Below, one piece after another: positions 1 through 7,768 of a stretch of 64,000 nucleotides of DNA. This DNA is from Nostoc sp. 'Peltigera membranacea cyanobiont' N6 (GTDB lineage Bacteria > Cyanobacteriota > Cyanobacteriia > Cyanobacteriales > Nostocaceae): NCBI RefSeq assembly GCF_002949735.1, contig NZ_CP026681.1, forward strand, positions 3,472,001 to 3,536,000, written 5' to 3'. The translations under genes and the position numbers were made by a program. A model generated the notes under the pieces. It was given only the letters and a program-made list of their open reading frames with translations, had not been told where the DNA came from and did no database searches. Positions within the stretch are counted from its first letter, which is position 1; each line of letters opens with the position of its first letter.

Positions 1-807
1 GCAGATGTCTTTTTTTCGTTTCAAAATCATACCAAAACCAGCTACCAGAAAGGTTCCGAGAATGCTAGCGGGTTCTGGAATAGAAGTTTCATCAATAGGT
101 ACTTTGATTCTTAAATTCGCCAGAGTAGCGTTAGTGATGGTCAAGGATGTTACAGTTGGCGAACCTGGGATATCAGACTGGAAATCAAAGACTGTGGGAG
201 TTAAGCTACCATTGCGTAGGCGTAGCCCGTCGTAGACATCGCTATATCGCACCCCATATCCAGCCACTTCAAAAGTCCCCTGATACTGCTTTCCGGTGTC
301 TGGATCGGTAACAGTACCAGTGTATAAGGCTTTTATGAAATTAAATTCATCCTGAACTACTCCTTGAAATTTGGTTCCTGCCAATTGTCCTTGGTATTTA
401 TAGGGAGTCAACTGACCACCAGAGAGAACCGGCGATGTCAGAACACCATCAAAGGAGACAAAGGGAATACCTTTAAAGTCAACAAAGTAATGCAGACTTC
501 CATCAGAGCGTGTTTCTACCTGTAAATAATCTGACTGGTATGCAGGAACATAATTAGGATTATTATTAGTACCTAAGTTCCGGTAATAAGTTCCAGTGTC
601 ATCCGTATCAATACGAGTAATACTGTTGTTGAAATTGGGATTATTTCTAGGAAGTTCGATTGTTCCTGATAATGTACCAGTGCTTTCAATTGTGATGAAT
701 TGAGCAGCCGAAGCACTTGCTCCACTAAAACCGATGATTGCTGCTGCTAAACAACTGCTGCTAACAAATGCACAACCTAGCTTAGTCCCTGATGAACTTA
801 CTTTCAT
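1..807 (-). CDS. PEP-CTERM sorting-domain protein, C-terminus cut by window edge
   Basis: Read from ATG at 807 down to base 1 without a stop, so about 269 residues are visible and the last few lie outside the window. The start is supported by AAGGAG 8-14 bases upstream (about 818-823). The protein opens with a signal peptide (basic residues, then a hydrophobic run ending near SASA-A). It ends with a PEP-CTERM signature: IPEPAS, a hydrophobic helix and a basic KRKK tail. Such tails direct exported proteins to an exosortase-type system that anchors or processes them at the cell surface. The middle is a Gly/Thr/Asn-rich beta-type region without a family I recognise. A dispersed repeat at 213-242 lies inside the gene and is translated in frame. 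A second PEP-CTERM protein lies at 60528-61190. The class is clear; the function is unknown. Confidence 0.85.
   Translation of the reverse strand, partial: MKVSSSGTKLGCAFVSSSCLAAAIIGFSGASASAAQFITIESTGTLSGTIELPRNNPNFNNSITRIDTDDTGTYYRNLGTNNNPNYVPAYQSDYLQVETRSDGSLHYFVDFKGIPFVSFDGVLTSPVLSGGQLTPYKYQGQLAGTKFQGVVQDEFNFIKALYTGTVTDPDTGKQYQGTFEVAGYGVRYSDVYDGLRLRNGSLTPTVFDFQSDIPGSPTVTSLTITNATLANLRIKVPIDETSIPEPASILGTFLVAGFGMILKRKKDIC
213..242 (-). repeat. Dispersed Nostoc repeat translated inside the PEP-CTERM gene
   Basis: On the minus strand this reads GCGATGTCTACGACGGGCTA followed by CGCCTACGC. Related copies occur at about 10408-10440, 39877-39915 and, more diverged, 44085-44120. Here the repeat supplies the in-frame residues SDVYDGLRLR. 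It is the kind of short dispersed repeat frequent in Nostoc genomes; insertion into the gene is inferred. Confidence 0.6.
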
Positions 808-1347
808 TAACAATTGGCTCCTTGAACCGCCGATAAAAACACACCTAATAAGCCGAGATTTATTTAAAATGTTTCTCAGGCACGATTTATTATTCCCAAG
901 CTTGTGGTGGAAGTTTCATCAGCAACAAAAAGCCTTGTTAATGCCGATCTTTATTCTTGTGTTTGCGGAGCGTGTCGGAGACAATCACCTCATAATGGAC
1001 TTCCAAATAAAAAAATAACCAATCGCTGCATAAGAGGTTGAATGAACAAGTTTTTCGCTGTGAGTTTGGGCACTTTTAGATTCCCCCTAGCCCTTACAGC
1101 ACTTCCGACGGCTATGAGGTACATCCTCAAAGCTGAAAGCTATGATAGGAGACGGGCAAGAGGAAAACTGTATTGCATAATAGCCGGAAGCGCTGTAAAA
1201 GGTGGTCGCCGCAGGTGGGGGGATCTTATCCGAACCGTATTGATATGAGTCCTATAAATAGTTAAGACAATAGAAAGTTTACCCTTGCGCGTCTGCTAGA
1301 GAGCATCTTGATTCCTGGATTCAGAATTCTGGATTTGGAATTCTGAA
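808..1347. other. Intergenic region with decayed ends of two mobile-element families
   Basis: I see no convincing gene; short open frames here lack ribosome sites and family resemblance. At 986-1016 is one end of the small element found whole at 3877-4000 and 51579-51705 (GGACTTCCAAATAAAAAAAT). At about 1212-1246 is the right end of the element found whole at 56821-56956 (CTTATCCGAACCGTATTGAT). Both are solitary ends, so this is a graveyard of insertions between two convergent-to-none transcription units: the PEP-CTERM promoter at the left and the 3' end of the LuxR gene at the right. Confidence 0.6.
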
Positions 1348-2019
1348 TCAAGAAACTTGTATATCTTGGAGCTTTGCCACCATTTCTGCACGCGCCGAAA
1401 CCTTCAACTTACGAAACATCCTCTTCAAAGCTTGTTTGACGGAATTTTGCGTAATCCAAAGTTTTTCCCCAATTTCTGCGTTTGTTAACCCCTGTCCGAC
1501 TAACTCGGCAATTTGTAACTCCCGCGCTGTTAGAGGACTTACTAAAAGGGAATGGGATATTTTTGGTTTTGTCCGCAGAGTTGCCATTTTTGCTGACAAA
1601 TGAATGCATAAGGCACTCAAATCGGCTAAATCGTTGCCATTAAAAGCAGGATTTCCCTTATCACGAGCTAAGTTAAGCGTTCCGACAAGGCGACCATCGC
1701 AAACAATTGGCCCAGTCATTACGTGTTCGTGATCGGAACGCGAACAAAAATGCTTCCAGTCTTTTGGTGATAATAACAACTGCTCATGGGCGGGAGCATG
1801 ACGCTCAACCACGTAGCGCCCGACTGGATTGCTTTCTAAGCATACTGCTGGAATACCTTGAACATCGATTTCAGATGTTGGTTGCTCATCTAGGAAATAA
1901 ATGCCCCAATTTTGCACGCCAAAATGCTCACCAATTTTATCCGTGAGAGCTAGCCTTAATTCTTGCTCATTTTGGACATTGGCGATCGCATGAAATATGG
2001 CGTGGAGAGAATTAACCAT
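1348..2019 (-). CDS. GAF-domain LuxR-family transcriptional regulator
   Basis: A 223-residue cytoplasmic regulator. Residues about 10-150 form a GAF-like sensor fold that includes the segment GPIVCDGRLVGTLNLAR, typical of GAF cores. Residues about 160-220 are a LuxR/FixJ-type helix-turn-helix: LTARELQIAELVGQGLTNAE, then IGEKLWITQNSVKQALKRMF. The expected function is ligand- or redox-modulated DNA binding; the ligand and targets cannot be read from sequence. It is divergent from the DUF3386 gene at 2128, with 108 bases between the starts, so a shared control region is possible. The ATG at 2019 gives the full GAF domain. The class is sure; the regulon is unknown. Confidence 0.85.
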   Translation of the reverse strand: MVNSLHAIFHAIANVQNEQELRLALTDKIGEHFGVQNWGIYFLDEQPTSEIDVQGIPAVCLESNPVGRYVVERHAPAHEQLLLSPKDWKHFCSRSDHEHVMTGPIVCDGRLVGTLNLARDKGNPAFNGNDLADLSALCIHLSAKMATLRTKPKISHSLLVSPLTARELQIAELVGQGLTNAEIGEKLWITQNSVKQALKRMFRKLKVSARAEMVAKLQDIQVS

Positions 2020-2127
2020 AAGTGTAAAGTGTACCCAGTTGGGGACTATCCAAGCCTCAACAATTACTTCTATGCTAATACCAAGGAAACTAAAACGCTA
2101 ATTACAGTAGCGACTAGGAGAAGCAAC

Positions 2128-2784
2128 ATGACAGTTACACAACTCTCTGCTCAGGAACTTTTCCGGGCTGCTTATGAGAACCGCTATACTTGGGACAAGA
2201 ATTTCCCAGGCTATACTGCAAATATTACCTATAAGCATGAGGATAAAGTTTTTACAGGCAAAGTTATCATCAGCGCTAATCTCAAAGCCGAAGTTTTGGA
2301 TGTAGATGACGAGTCGGCCAAACAGGCAATTCATGGTCAAGCATGGGAGATAGCAATTCACCGTATCCGCCGCAGCTTTGAAGACACCCACAGCGCCAAT
2401 ACATTTAGCTATGGTAAAACTGACGAAACTGGTGCAGTTGAGCTTTTAATGGGTGGTAAGGCTGAGGGCGATAAATATAAAGTTCGCAATAATGAAGTAT
2501 GCCATGTTCACCGTCTAATCCACGGTACTTTTGTGACAATTGACACCTTCAGCAGTCATGACACTGGAGAAGGCTACCTGTCCCATACTTATGACTCTGT
2601 GTATCATGACCCCAAAACTGGGGAACAAAAAGGCGGTAGAAGCGAATTTATCGATGAATATGAGAAAATTGGTGACTATTTCATCCTAAATCGTCGGGAG
2701 ATTCGCACCGAGACAGCAGGACAAGTATCTACTCAAGAATTTGTCTTCTCTGACATCAAATTGTTGGAACCTGTTGCTGCTTAA
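2128..2784 (+). CDS. DUF3386 family protein
   Basis: A 218-residue soluble protein of a family shared by cyanobacteria and plastid-bearing plants. It is recognised by its opening (LFRAAYENRYTWDKNFPGY) and the following beta-rich body. The open frame extends upstream to 1963, but the ATG at 2128 is preferred. It has AGGAG at 2116-2120 directly upstream and matches the usual N-terminus MTVTQLSAQELFRAAYENR. No signal peptide, membrane segment or catalytic motif is visible, and the family has no established biochemical role. A 13-bp hairpin with a T-rich tail follows at 2807-2855. Family assignment is from memory of the conserved N-terminal block. Confidence 0.8.
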   Translation: MTVTQLSAQELFRAAYENRYTWDKNFPGYTANITYKHEDKVFTGKVIISANLKAEVLDVDDESAKQAIHGQAWEIAIHRIRRSFEDTHSANTFSYGKTDETGAVELLMGGKAEGDKYKVRNNEVCHVHRLIHGTFVTIDTFSSHDTGEGYLSHTYDSVYHDPKTGEQKGGRSEFIDEYEKIGDYFILNRREIRTETAGQVSTQEFVFSDIKLLEPVAA

Positions 2785-2806
2785 GCTTTCTTTGGGAATT
2801 TAAACA

Positions 2807-2855
2807 TTAGCGTAGGCACAGCCCCCCGCAGGCAGTGCCTGCGCTAATTTTTAAT
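2807..2855 (+). terminator. Rho-independent terminator after the DUF3386 gene
   Basis: TTAGCGTAGGCAC (2807-2819) pairs with GTGCCTGCGCTAA (2835-2847) with one mismatch. It is followed by a T-rich run, TTTTTAATATTTT. It sits 23 bases after the stop codon. Confidence 0.65.
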
Positions 2856-2908
2856 ATTTTAAGCAATATGCGATCGCCTTAATTTCAATCAAAATATAAT
2901 ATTATGTA

Positions 2909-3598
2909 TTAAGTAAAAATAAGTTGCCAGCCAATAATAAAAATTGCTATATCCGCAAAAATATGACTGATGTATCCAATCCAAATTGAGCGATAGGTTA
3001 AGTAGCACCACGACCATACTACTCCTGCAATAAACACGCCCAATGAGCATAATATAGTCGTTTTCCAATCGAAGTAGGCTGATAGACCTACAACGTGATG
3101 AATTGTAAAAAATAGCCCACAGATTACTACAGCCAAAGGGGAAGTTACTAATATTTCACATTTGCGGTACACAAACCAACGCCAGACAAACTCCTCAAGC
3201 AAAGAATTGATGAATATCCAGTATGCTGCGCCTACTAAATAAATAGTAAAACTATTCAATCCAACCTGATTTGCTTTATCTCGAACATATTCAACATCTA
3301 TCCACTGTGCGCCCAGGAGCCAATAAACAATCAAGATTATGGATAGCATCAATAGTCCTAATCCGGCTCCAACTAACAAATCGCGTCCCTTCGGATATTC
3401 AAATTTTAAATTCTCTTTATCGATAAATAACAACCAAATAATGGGTATAGCTAGCAACCATATTTTAGATAAAAGAGCTATTGAATGTCCTATTATTCCA
3501 GGGAGGATGTAAAGTTCGGTTGCAACACCAATGCTAGGAATTGGCACAAGCAAAACTAGAGCTAGTAGTGCATTTAAATTGGGGCTATCTTTCAACAT
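2909..3598 (-). CDS. CPBP-family intramembrane metalloprotease (CAAX protease-like)
   Basis: A 229-residue protein with about seven hydrophobic segments. It carries the three motifs of the CPBP (Abi/CAAX-processing) family: EEFVWR at residues 135-140 (EExxxR), FFTIHH at 163-168, and SHIFAD at 211-216 (HxxxD). In this family the glutamates and histidines form a membrane-embedded active site that cleaves near the C-terminus of substrates. In bacteria the members are linked to bacteriocin immunity, protein maturation or regulation. The substrate is not predictable here. It stands alone: the neighbours are the DUF3386 gene, convergent with it, and a 547-bp region carrying a small mobile element. 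Confidence 0.85.
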   Translation of the reverse strand: MLKDSPNLNALLALVLLVPIPSIGVATELYILPGIIGHSIALLSKIWLLAIPIIWLLFIDKENLKFEYPKGRDLLVGAGLGLLMLSIILIVYWLLGAQWIDVEYVRDKANQVGLNSFTIYLVGAAYWIFINSLLEEFVWRWFVYRKCEILVTSPLAVVICGLFFTIHHVVGLSAYFDWKTTILCSLGVFIAGVVWSWCYLTYRSIWIGYISHIFADIAIFIIGWQLIFT

Positions 3599-3876
3599 GC
3601 AAAGCTTTTCCTGTATTTCGATGCTTTAAATTTTTCCTAATATAGGAATCCTATTTAATTTTTGAGAAAAATCAGTACAACTCAAAGAGCCTTTTTTGCT
3701 GTTGCCTACTACACAAATAAATTCAAAAATCAAAGCGGACTTCTATATATGCGAAGTATAAAACTTTAGTACTACAATCGGAATTAAACCAGGTGACACT
3801 TTGTGCGTCGTCACATAATTTTATTAACTCTGACATTTTTTTAAAATTCCGAGATTACTATGGCTATATGAAGGTA

Positions 3877-4000
3877 AGGGACTTCCAAATAAAAAAATAT
3901 CCCAAATTTTCTTGTGGGATGGGCATCTTGCCCGTCCTAATATTGGGGACGGGCATCTTGCCCATCCCACAAATGAATAATTTATTTATTGGAAAGCCCT
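3877..4000. mobile_element. Miniature inverted-repeat element, family 1, copy A
   Basis: A 124-bp non-coding element. The ends are imperfect inverted repeats: AGGGACTTCCAAATAAA at the left, TTTATTTATTGGAAAGCCCT at the right. The core is a hairpin whose arms begin TTGTGGGATGGGCATCTTGC. A second copy lies at 51579-51705 and one end at 986-1016. In this copy the inner ATCTT of the right arm is in the same orientation as in the left arm, whereas the second copy is fully complementary, so one has had an internal flip. No clear target duplication. Confidence 0.6.
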
Positions 4001-4034
4001 AAGAGCCATTATGCTCTCCAAACTCATTAACAAA

Positions 4035-4058
4035 ATGGAGTGCTTTTTAGCACTCCAT
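4035..4058 (-). terminator. Hairpin terminator downstream of the SLH protein gene
   Basis: ATGGAGTGCT (4035-4044) and AGCACTCCAT (4049-4058) form a perfect 10-bp stem with a 4-base loop. On the minus strand it is followed by TTTTG, about 90 bases after the stop at 4146. Confidence 0.6.
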
Positions 4059-4145
4059 CGCTACAATATTATTCTTCTGTTAGCTAACCGAACTCGAATT
4101 ACTGAAAAATAATGAGGTGGAAATTAGAACCATTTTTGTGACCAC

Positions 4146-5774
4146 TTAAGTCACAATATAAGGCGAGTTAATCGCCGCTACCCGACCAGCATCTAGCAAA
4201 GCTTGATATACCATAACTGTTACCTCAGCGCGTGTTGCATCGCGGGTGGGATTAAATTGTTTGAGGTTTGGGTGATTGACAATAATCCCCTTGTCTATAG
4301 CTTTTACGACCTCATCTTTAGCATAATCAGGAATCTTTGCTTGGTCATCAAAAGCTTTGATAGACGCTGTACCATCAGCAGATAATCCCAACCCATTCAC
4401 TAGGGAGACAATCACTTGCACGCGCTGGATATTTTTGTTGGGGCTAAAGGTATTGTCAGGAAAACCAGAGAGAAATAAACCTTGATATGCCTGTTGAATT
4501 ACTTTGGATGCCCAAAATTCTGCTGGAATATCTTTGAATTTGATTGCGGGGCGATTTGGTGGTGGGTTGAAAGCTTTTACCAGTAATGCGGCATATTGCG
4601 CCCGTGTCATTGTAGCATCAGGTTTAAATGTGCGATCGGGAAAACCATTAACTATCCCCAATTTGACTAATTCCCGAATAAACCCACCAGCCCAATGATT
4701 ACTAATATCAGTTAATTCGATAGTGGGAGTTGGCGTTGGCGTTGGCGTTGGCGTTGGCGTTGGAGTTGGCGTTGGCGTTGGCGTTGGAGTTGGCGTTGGC
4801 GTTGGCGTTGGAGTTGGTGTGGGAGTCGGAGTTGGTGTTGGTGTTGGTGTTGGCGTTGGAGTTGGCGTTGGAGTTGGTGTCGGTGTTGGTGTTGGTGTGG
4901 GAACCGAACTATCTGCAAACTCTATGTTTCCTGTAACTTTAGACGCATTTATTTTATTTCCCACAGAAACCAGCTTATTGGAACTGGCATTTTGCAAATC
5001 GAATTTACCGTTATTTTGTAGAGTATTCCCTCCTGGACTATTGGTACTGCCGATATCTGGTAAGGCAGTTCCAATTACTGTGATGCCATCGTCAGTGTTA
5101 TTTTCGCTGACATTGTTACGCAATACAGGGCGAGTACTACCAGAGATAACAATTCCAGAACGGTTTTCTGAAAGTTTGTTATCTCGAAGTATAGGTGATG
5201 CAGTATCACTAATGGCGATGCCAAAACCAGTTTTGATACAGGTATTACCTTGAATTTGACCTTTGGAATTTTTAGCGATCGCAATTCCATTGGCTGCATT
5301 CTCTCTGAATACATTATTTAGAATAACTGGGTTAGCGTCACCTGTAGCAAATACTCCCTCCCGCTTACAGTTGATGAAGGTGCTATTGGCAACAGTCGGA
5401 GCCGTTGATTCAATCCAGACACCACTACCACGGCTAGCCGAATTTGTTACAGTCACCCCCCGTAATTCAGCCTTGTCTGACAGCACAAATGTGACATTTT
5501 GACCAGCAAAAGTACGGCTCAGGTAGCTACCACTCCCTTCAATCAAAATACCATTACCAATGTTTGTTTCATCACCTACTACTGTCACACCCGATGGAAC
5601 AGTTAGCGGAAAAATTTCACCGCTAACAGCATTATAATTACCATTTGCTAGTTGAATTTTGGTTTTATCTGTAGCTACCTTAAGGGCTTGAGTAATAGTT
5701 TTGAACGGGGCTTGTTGGCTACCAATGTTGGTATCACTACCTGATACTGGATTTACATAAAAAGTCTGAGCCAT
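4146..5774 (-). CDS. DUF1565 beta-helix protein with Pro-Thr linker and three SLH domains
   Basis: A 542-residue protein in three parts. Residues 1-290 are a DUF1565/right-handed beta-helix region (opening AQTFYVNPVSGSDTNIGSQ, then repeated NxF..N.A..GI..-type turns), as in carbohydrate-active or surface beta-helix proteins. Residues 292-351 are exactly 30 Pro-Thr dipeptides. Residues 352-542 hold three S-layer homology domains with their TRAQ, QRVQ and TRAE motifs, which bind secondary cell-wall polymers or, in cyanobacteria, tether the outer membrane to peptidoglycan. Oddly, no signal peptide precedes the beta-helix: the first residues are already domain sequence, so either export is non-classical or the protein is not surface-located. 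The linker is coded by a 6-bp minisatellite that should vary in length. A structural or envelope role is inferred; enzymatic activity is not evident. Confidence 0.85.
   Translation of the reverse strand: MAQTFYVNPVSGSDTNIGSQQAPFKTITQALKVATDKTKIQLANGNYNAVSGEIFPLTVPSGVTVVGDETNIGNGILIEGSGSYLSRTFAGQNVTFVLSDKAELRGVTVTNSASRGSGVWIESTAPTVANSTFINCKREGVFATGDANPVILNNVFRENAANGIAIAKNSKGQIQGNTCIKTGFGIAISDTASPILRDNKLSENRSGIVISGSTRPVLRNNVSENNTDDGITVIGTALPDIGSTNSPGGNTLQNNGKFDLQNASSNKLVSVGNKINASKVTGNIEFADSSVPTPTPTPTPTPTPTPTPTPTPTPTPTPTPTPTPTPTPTPTPTPTPTPTPTPTPTPTPTPTIELTDISNHWAGGFIRELVKLGIVNGFPDRTFKPDATMTRAQYAALLVKAFNPPPNRPAIKFKDIPAEFWASKVIQQAYQGLFLSGFPDNTFSPNKNIQRVQVIVSLVNGLGLSADGTASIKAFDDQAKIPDYAKDEVVKAIDKGIIVNHPNLKQFNPTRDATRAEVTVMVYQALLDAGRVAAINSPYIVT
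4722..4901 (-). repeat. 6-bp coding minisatellite (Pro-Thr linker)
   Basis: 180 bp of tandem GTTGGC/GTTGGA/GTTGGT hexamers (plus-strand view), coding 30 Pro-Thr units. Because the unit is 6 bp, slippage changes linker length in steps of one PT without breaking the frame. Long GVGV-type frames on the opposite strand are shadows of this repeat. Confidence 0.9.
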
Positions 5775-6036
5775 ATTTATACTTCCAAAAAATACATAGC
5801 TATCCTAACGCTAACCATGAAACTGGGTAGCGGTTGATGCATTAAGTAACTTAAAGTACTTCTCACTGCAAAGTTAAAAAATTATGCCAATAAAAAAGTC
5901 AGTACATTAATTTAAGTTAATATTTTATACATAATGTTAAGCAAATTTAGAGAATATCACCCAAGCTAATTGAAAGGTTTACGGCGACTGGATATTTTAA
6001 TAGAATAATCTCATTAAAAGATTCGCAGAAATATCA

Positions 6037-7656
6037 ATGGACTGGATTACACTACTGCGATCGCTACAGTCTGATTTTATTAAAAGGTTAACATCTGGTT
6101 GTTTGCTCCATTGTGAAACAGAAGGTCAACATAGTGAATTAACTATAATCTCTGGAGAAAGATTAAAGGCACTACGGGAATTTTGCTGGTTGATGGCTGA
6201 GAAATATAAGCGTGTTTCGCCAGTCCGTGACGTTTTTATCAGCTATCTCAAAGGTAAATTGGGTGAGGAAGTTGTCAAAGAACGTTTAGCAGATTTTATT
6301 ACCGAAGTCGATTATGAAAAGCGATTCGGCGGCGATGGCAATATAGATTTTACCTTGACTTCTGACCCATCTATTGGTATAGAAGTTAAATCTCGTCACG
6401 GTAATATTGATAGAGTTAGATGGTCAATTAGTTCTGAAGAAGTTGAAAAAAATGCAGTTGTAGTTTGCATTTTTATTCAAGAAGATGTGAGTGAAGCACA
6501 ATCTCAGTATCACCTTTTTTTGGCTGGCTTTCTGCCAACCCGGATGATTAAATTAAAGACTGGTAAAATTTCCTTTGGGATAGACCAATTACTGTATGGT
6601 GGTGGCTTACTTTGTTATTTAGAACAGTTACAATCTTCTCTAAATAACTCTTCTCGGCAACAGGCATCAGTTTACAAATATCTTCCGAAACCGGAAATTT
6701 TGTCTAAGCCAGCTAATAATCAGCTGCTCAAATCTTTTTTTCAACCTGAATATAGTAATGAAGATTTAAATGTACTTTTTGTAAAATTGGGAGATGAATG
6801 TTTTGAGAAAGGGGAATATCCCAATGCGATCGCTAACTATACTAAAGCGTTAAAAGTAAAATCTAGCGATATTGATTTATATTATAAACGAGGTTTAGCT
6901 CATTATCAACTAGGAGATTATGAAGCTGCGATCGCAGATTATTCTCAGGCAATCTATATAAATATTCATGATGCCAAATCTTACAATAAACGAGGTTTGG
7001 CTCTATCTCAACTGGGGCGATTAGAAGAAGCAATTAATGATTATACAGAGGCTATCAGAATTAACCCTAATGTTGCTGTTGCTTATAAAAACCGGGCTGA
7101 AGCTCGTTCTCATGTAGGAGATAACCAAGGAGCAATTGAAGATTATACCCAAGCGATTAAAATTAACCCTCATTATGCTGATGCTTATAAAAATCGTGGA
7201 ATTGCTCGTTATTTATTAGGTTCTCAGTCGATATTTCCCCAAGCAATCAAGATTAATCCTCAAGATGCTATAGCTTATAAAAAACGTGGTAATGCTCGTT
7301 CTGATTTAGGAGATTTTGAAGGAGCAATTGAAGATTATACTCAGTCAATTCAGATTAATCCTAATTATGCCGATGCTTACTACAACCGTGGTAATGCTCG
7401 TTCTGATTTAGGAGATTTTCAGGGAGCAATTGAAGATTATACTCAAGCAATCCAGATTAATTCAAATTATGCCGATGCTTATTACAATCGTGGCAATATC
7501 CGTTTAGAAATAGCAGATAAACAGGGAGCAATTGAAGATTTCCAAAAAGCGGCAGACATCTATCGGAAAGAGGGTAAACTAGAAGCGCTCAAAGATACAC
7601 GAGAAAGAATATTAGATTTAGAAATAGAAGAATCATTAGATATTTTAAAATTCTAG
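6037..7656 (+). CDS. PD-(D/E)XK nuclease-like domain fused to TPR repeats
   Basis: A 539-residue protein. Residues about 60-200 resemble a PD-(D/E)XK nuclease core: GKLGEEVVKERL (E77/E78), then GGDGNIDFTLT (D104) and GIEVKSR (E116, K118). This gives the D...E-x-K spacing of restriction-type nucleases. Residues about 245-515 are eight or so TPR units of 34 residues (consensus YKNRGxAxxxLGDxxGAIxDYTQAIxINP). One unit is internally shortened (ARYLLGSQSIFPQAIKIN). Adjacent units at about 7281-7480 are nearly identical at DNA level, which indicates recent repeat duplication. It is a soluble cytoplasmic protein with no signal peptide. TPRs suggest a partner protein; DNA cleavage is inferred from the motif only. 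It stands alone, upstream of the convergent cphA2. Confidence 0.75.
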   Translation: MDWITLLRSLQSDFIKRLTSGCLLHCETEGQHSELTIISGERLKALREFCWLMAEKYKRVSPVRDVFISYLKGKLGEEVVKERLADFITEVDYEKRFGGDGNIDFTLTSDPSIGIEVKSRHGNIDRVRWSISSEEVEKNAVVVCIFIQEDVSEAQSQYHLFLAGFLPTRMIKLKTGKISFGIDQLLYGGGLLCYLEQLQSSLNNSSRQQASVYKYLPKPEILSKPANNQLLKSFFQPEYSNEDLNVLFVKLGDECFEKGEYPNAIANYTKALKVKSSDIDLYYKRGLAHYQLGDYEAAIADYSQAIYINIHDAKSYNKRGLALSQLGRLEEAINDYTEAIRINPNVAVAYKNRAEARSHVGDNQGAIEDYTQAIKINPHYADAYKNRGIARYLLGSQSIFPQAIKINPQDAIAYKKRGNARSDLGDFEGAIEDYTQSIQINPNYADAYYNRGNARSDLGDFQGAIEDYTQAIQINSNYADAYYNRGNIRLEIADKQGAIEDFQKAADIYRKEGKLEALKDTRERILDLEIEESLDILKF

Positions 7657-7671
7657 GCAATCAATTTTTTG

Positions 7672-7748
7672 TAGAGACGGCGATTCATCGCGTCTCTTGC
7701 CTGAACGATAAATTCAGAACCCCGACTTCTTAAATAAGTCGAGGTTCT
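7672..7748. terminator. Two hairpins between convergent genes
   Basis: GAGACGGCGAT (from 7674) faces ATCGCGTCTC (7687-7696). AGAACCCCGACTT (7716-7728) faces AAGTCGAGGTTCT (7736-7748) with one mismatch. They sit between the stops of the TPR nuclease gene and cphA2 and may terminate both. The first is also a dispersed repeat: a copy lies at about 39714-39740. Confidence 0.5.
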
Positions 7749-7768
7749 AATGGATTCGCTTACTTAAC

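Larger units (their letters stand above)
3599..4145. other. Intergenic region with a small palindromic mobile element and a terminator
   Basis: No gene is seen. It contains the miniature element at 3877-4000 and the hairpin at 4035-4058, listed separately. The first 270 bases are AT-rich and should hold the promoter of the CPBP gene. Confidence 0.6.

Noticed and set aside
734..1018. 94-codon plus-strand frame
   Set aside because: Overlaps the signal-peptide end of the PEP-CTERM gene in antisense and runs into a mobile-element end.
4723..5253. Long plus-strand frame with GVGVGV repeats
   Set aside because: Antisense shadow of the Pro-Thr minisatellite in the SLH protein gene; no start context or family.
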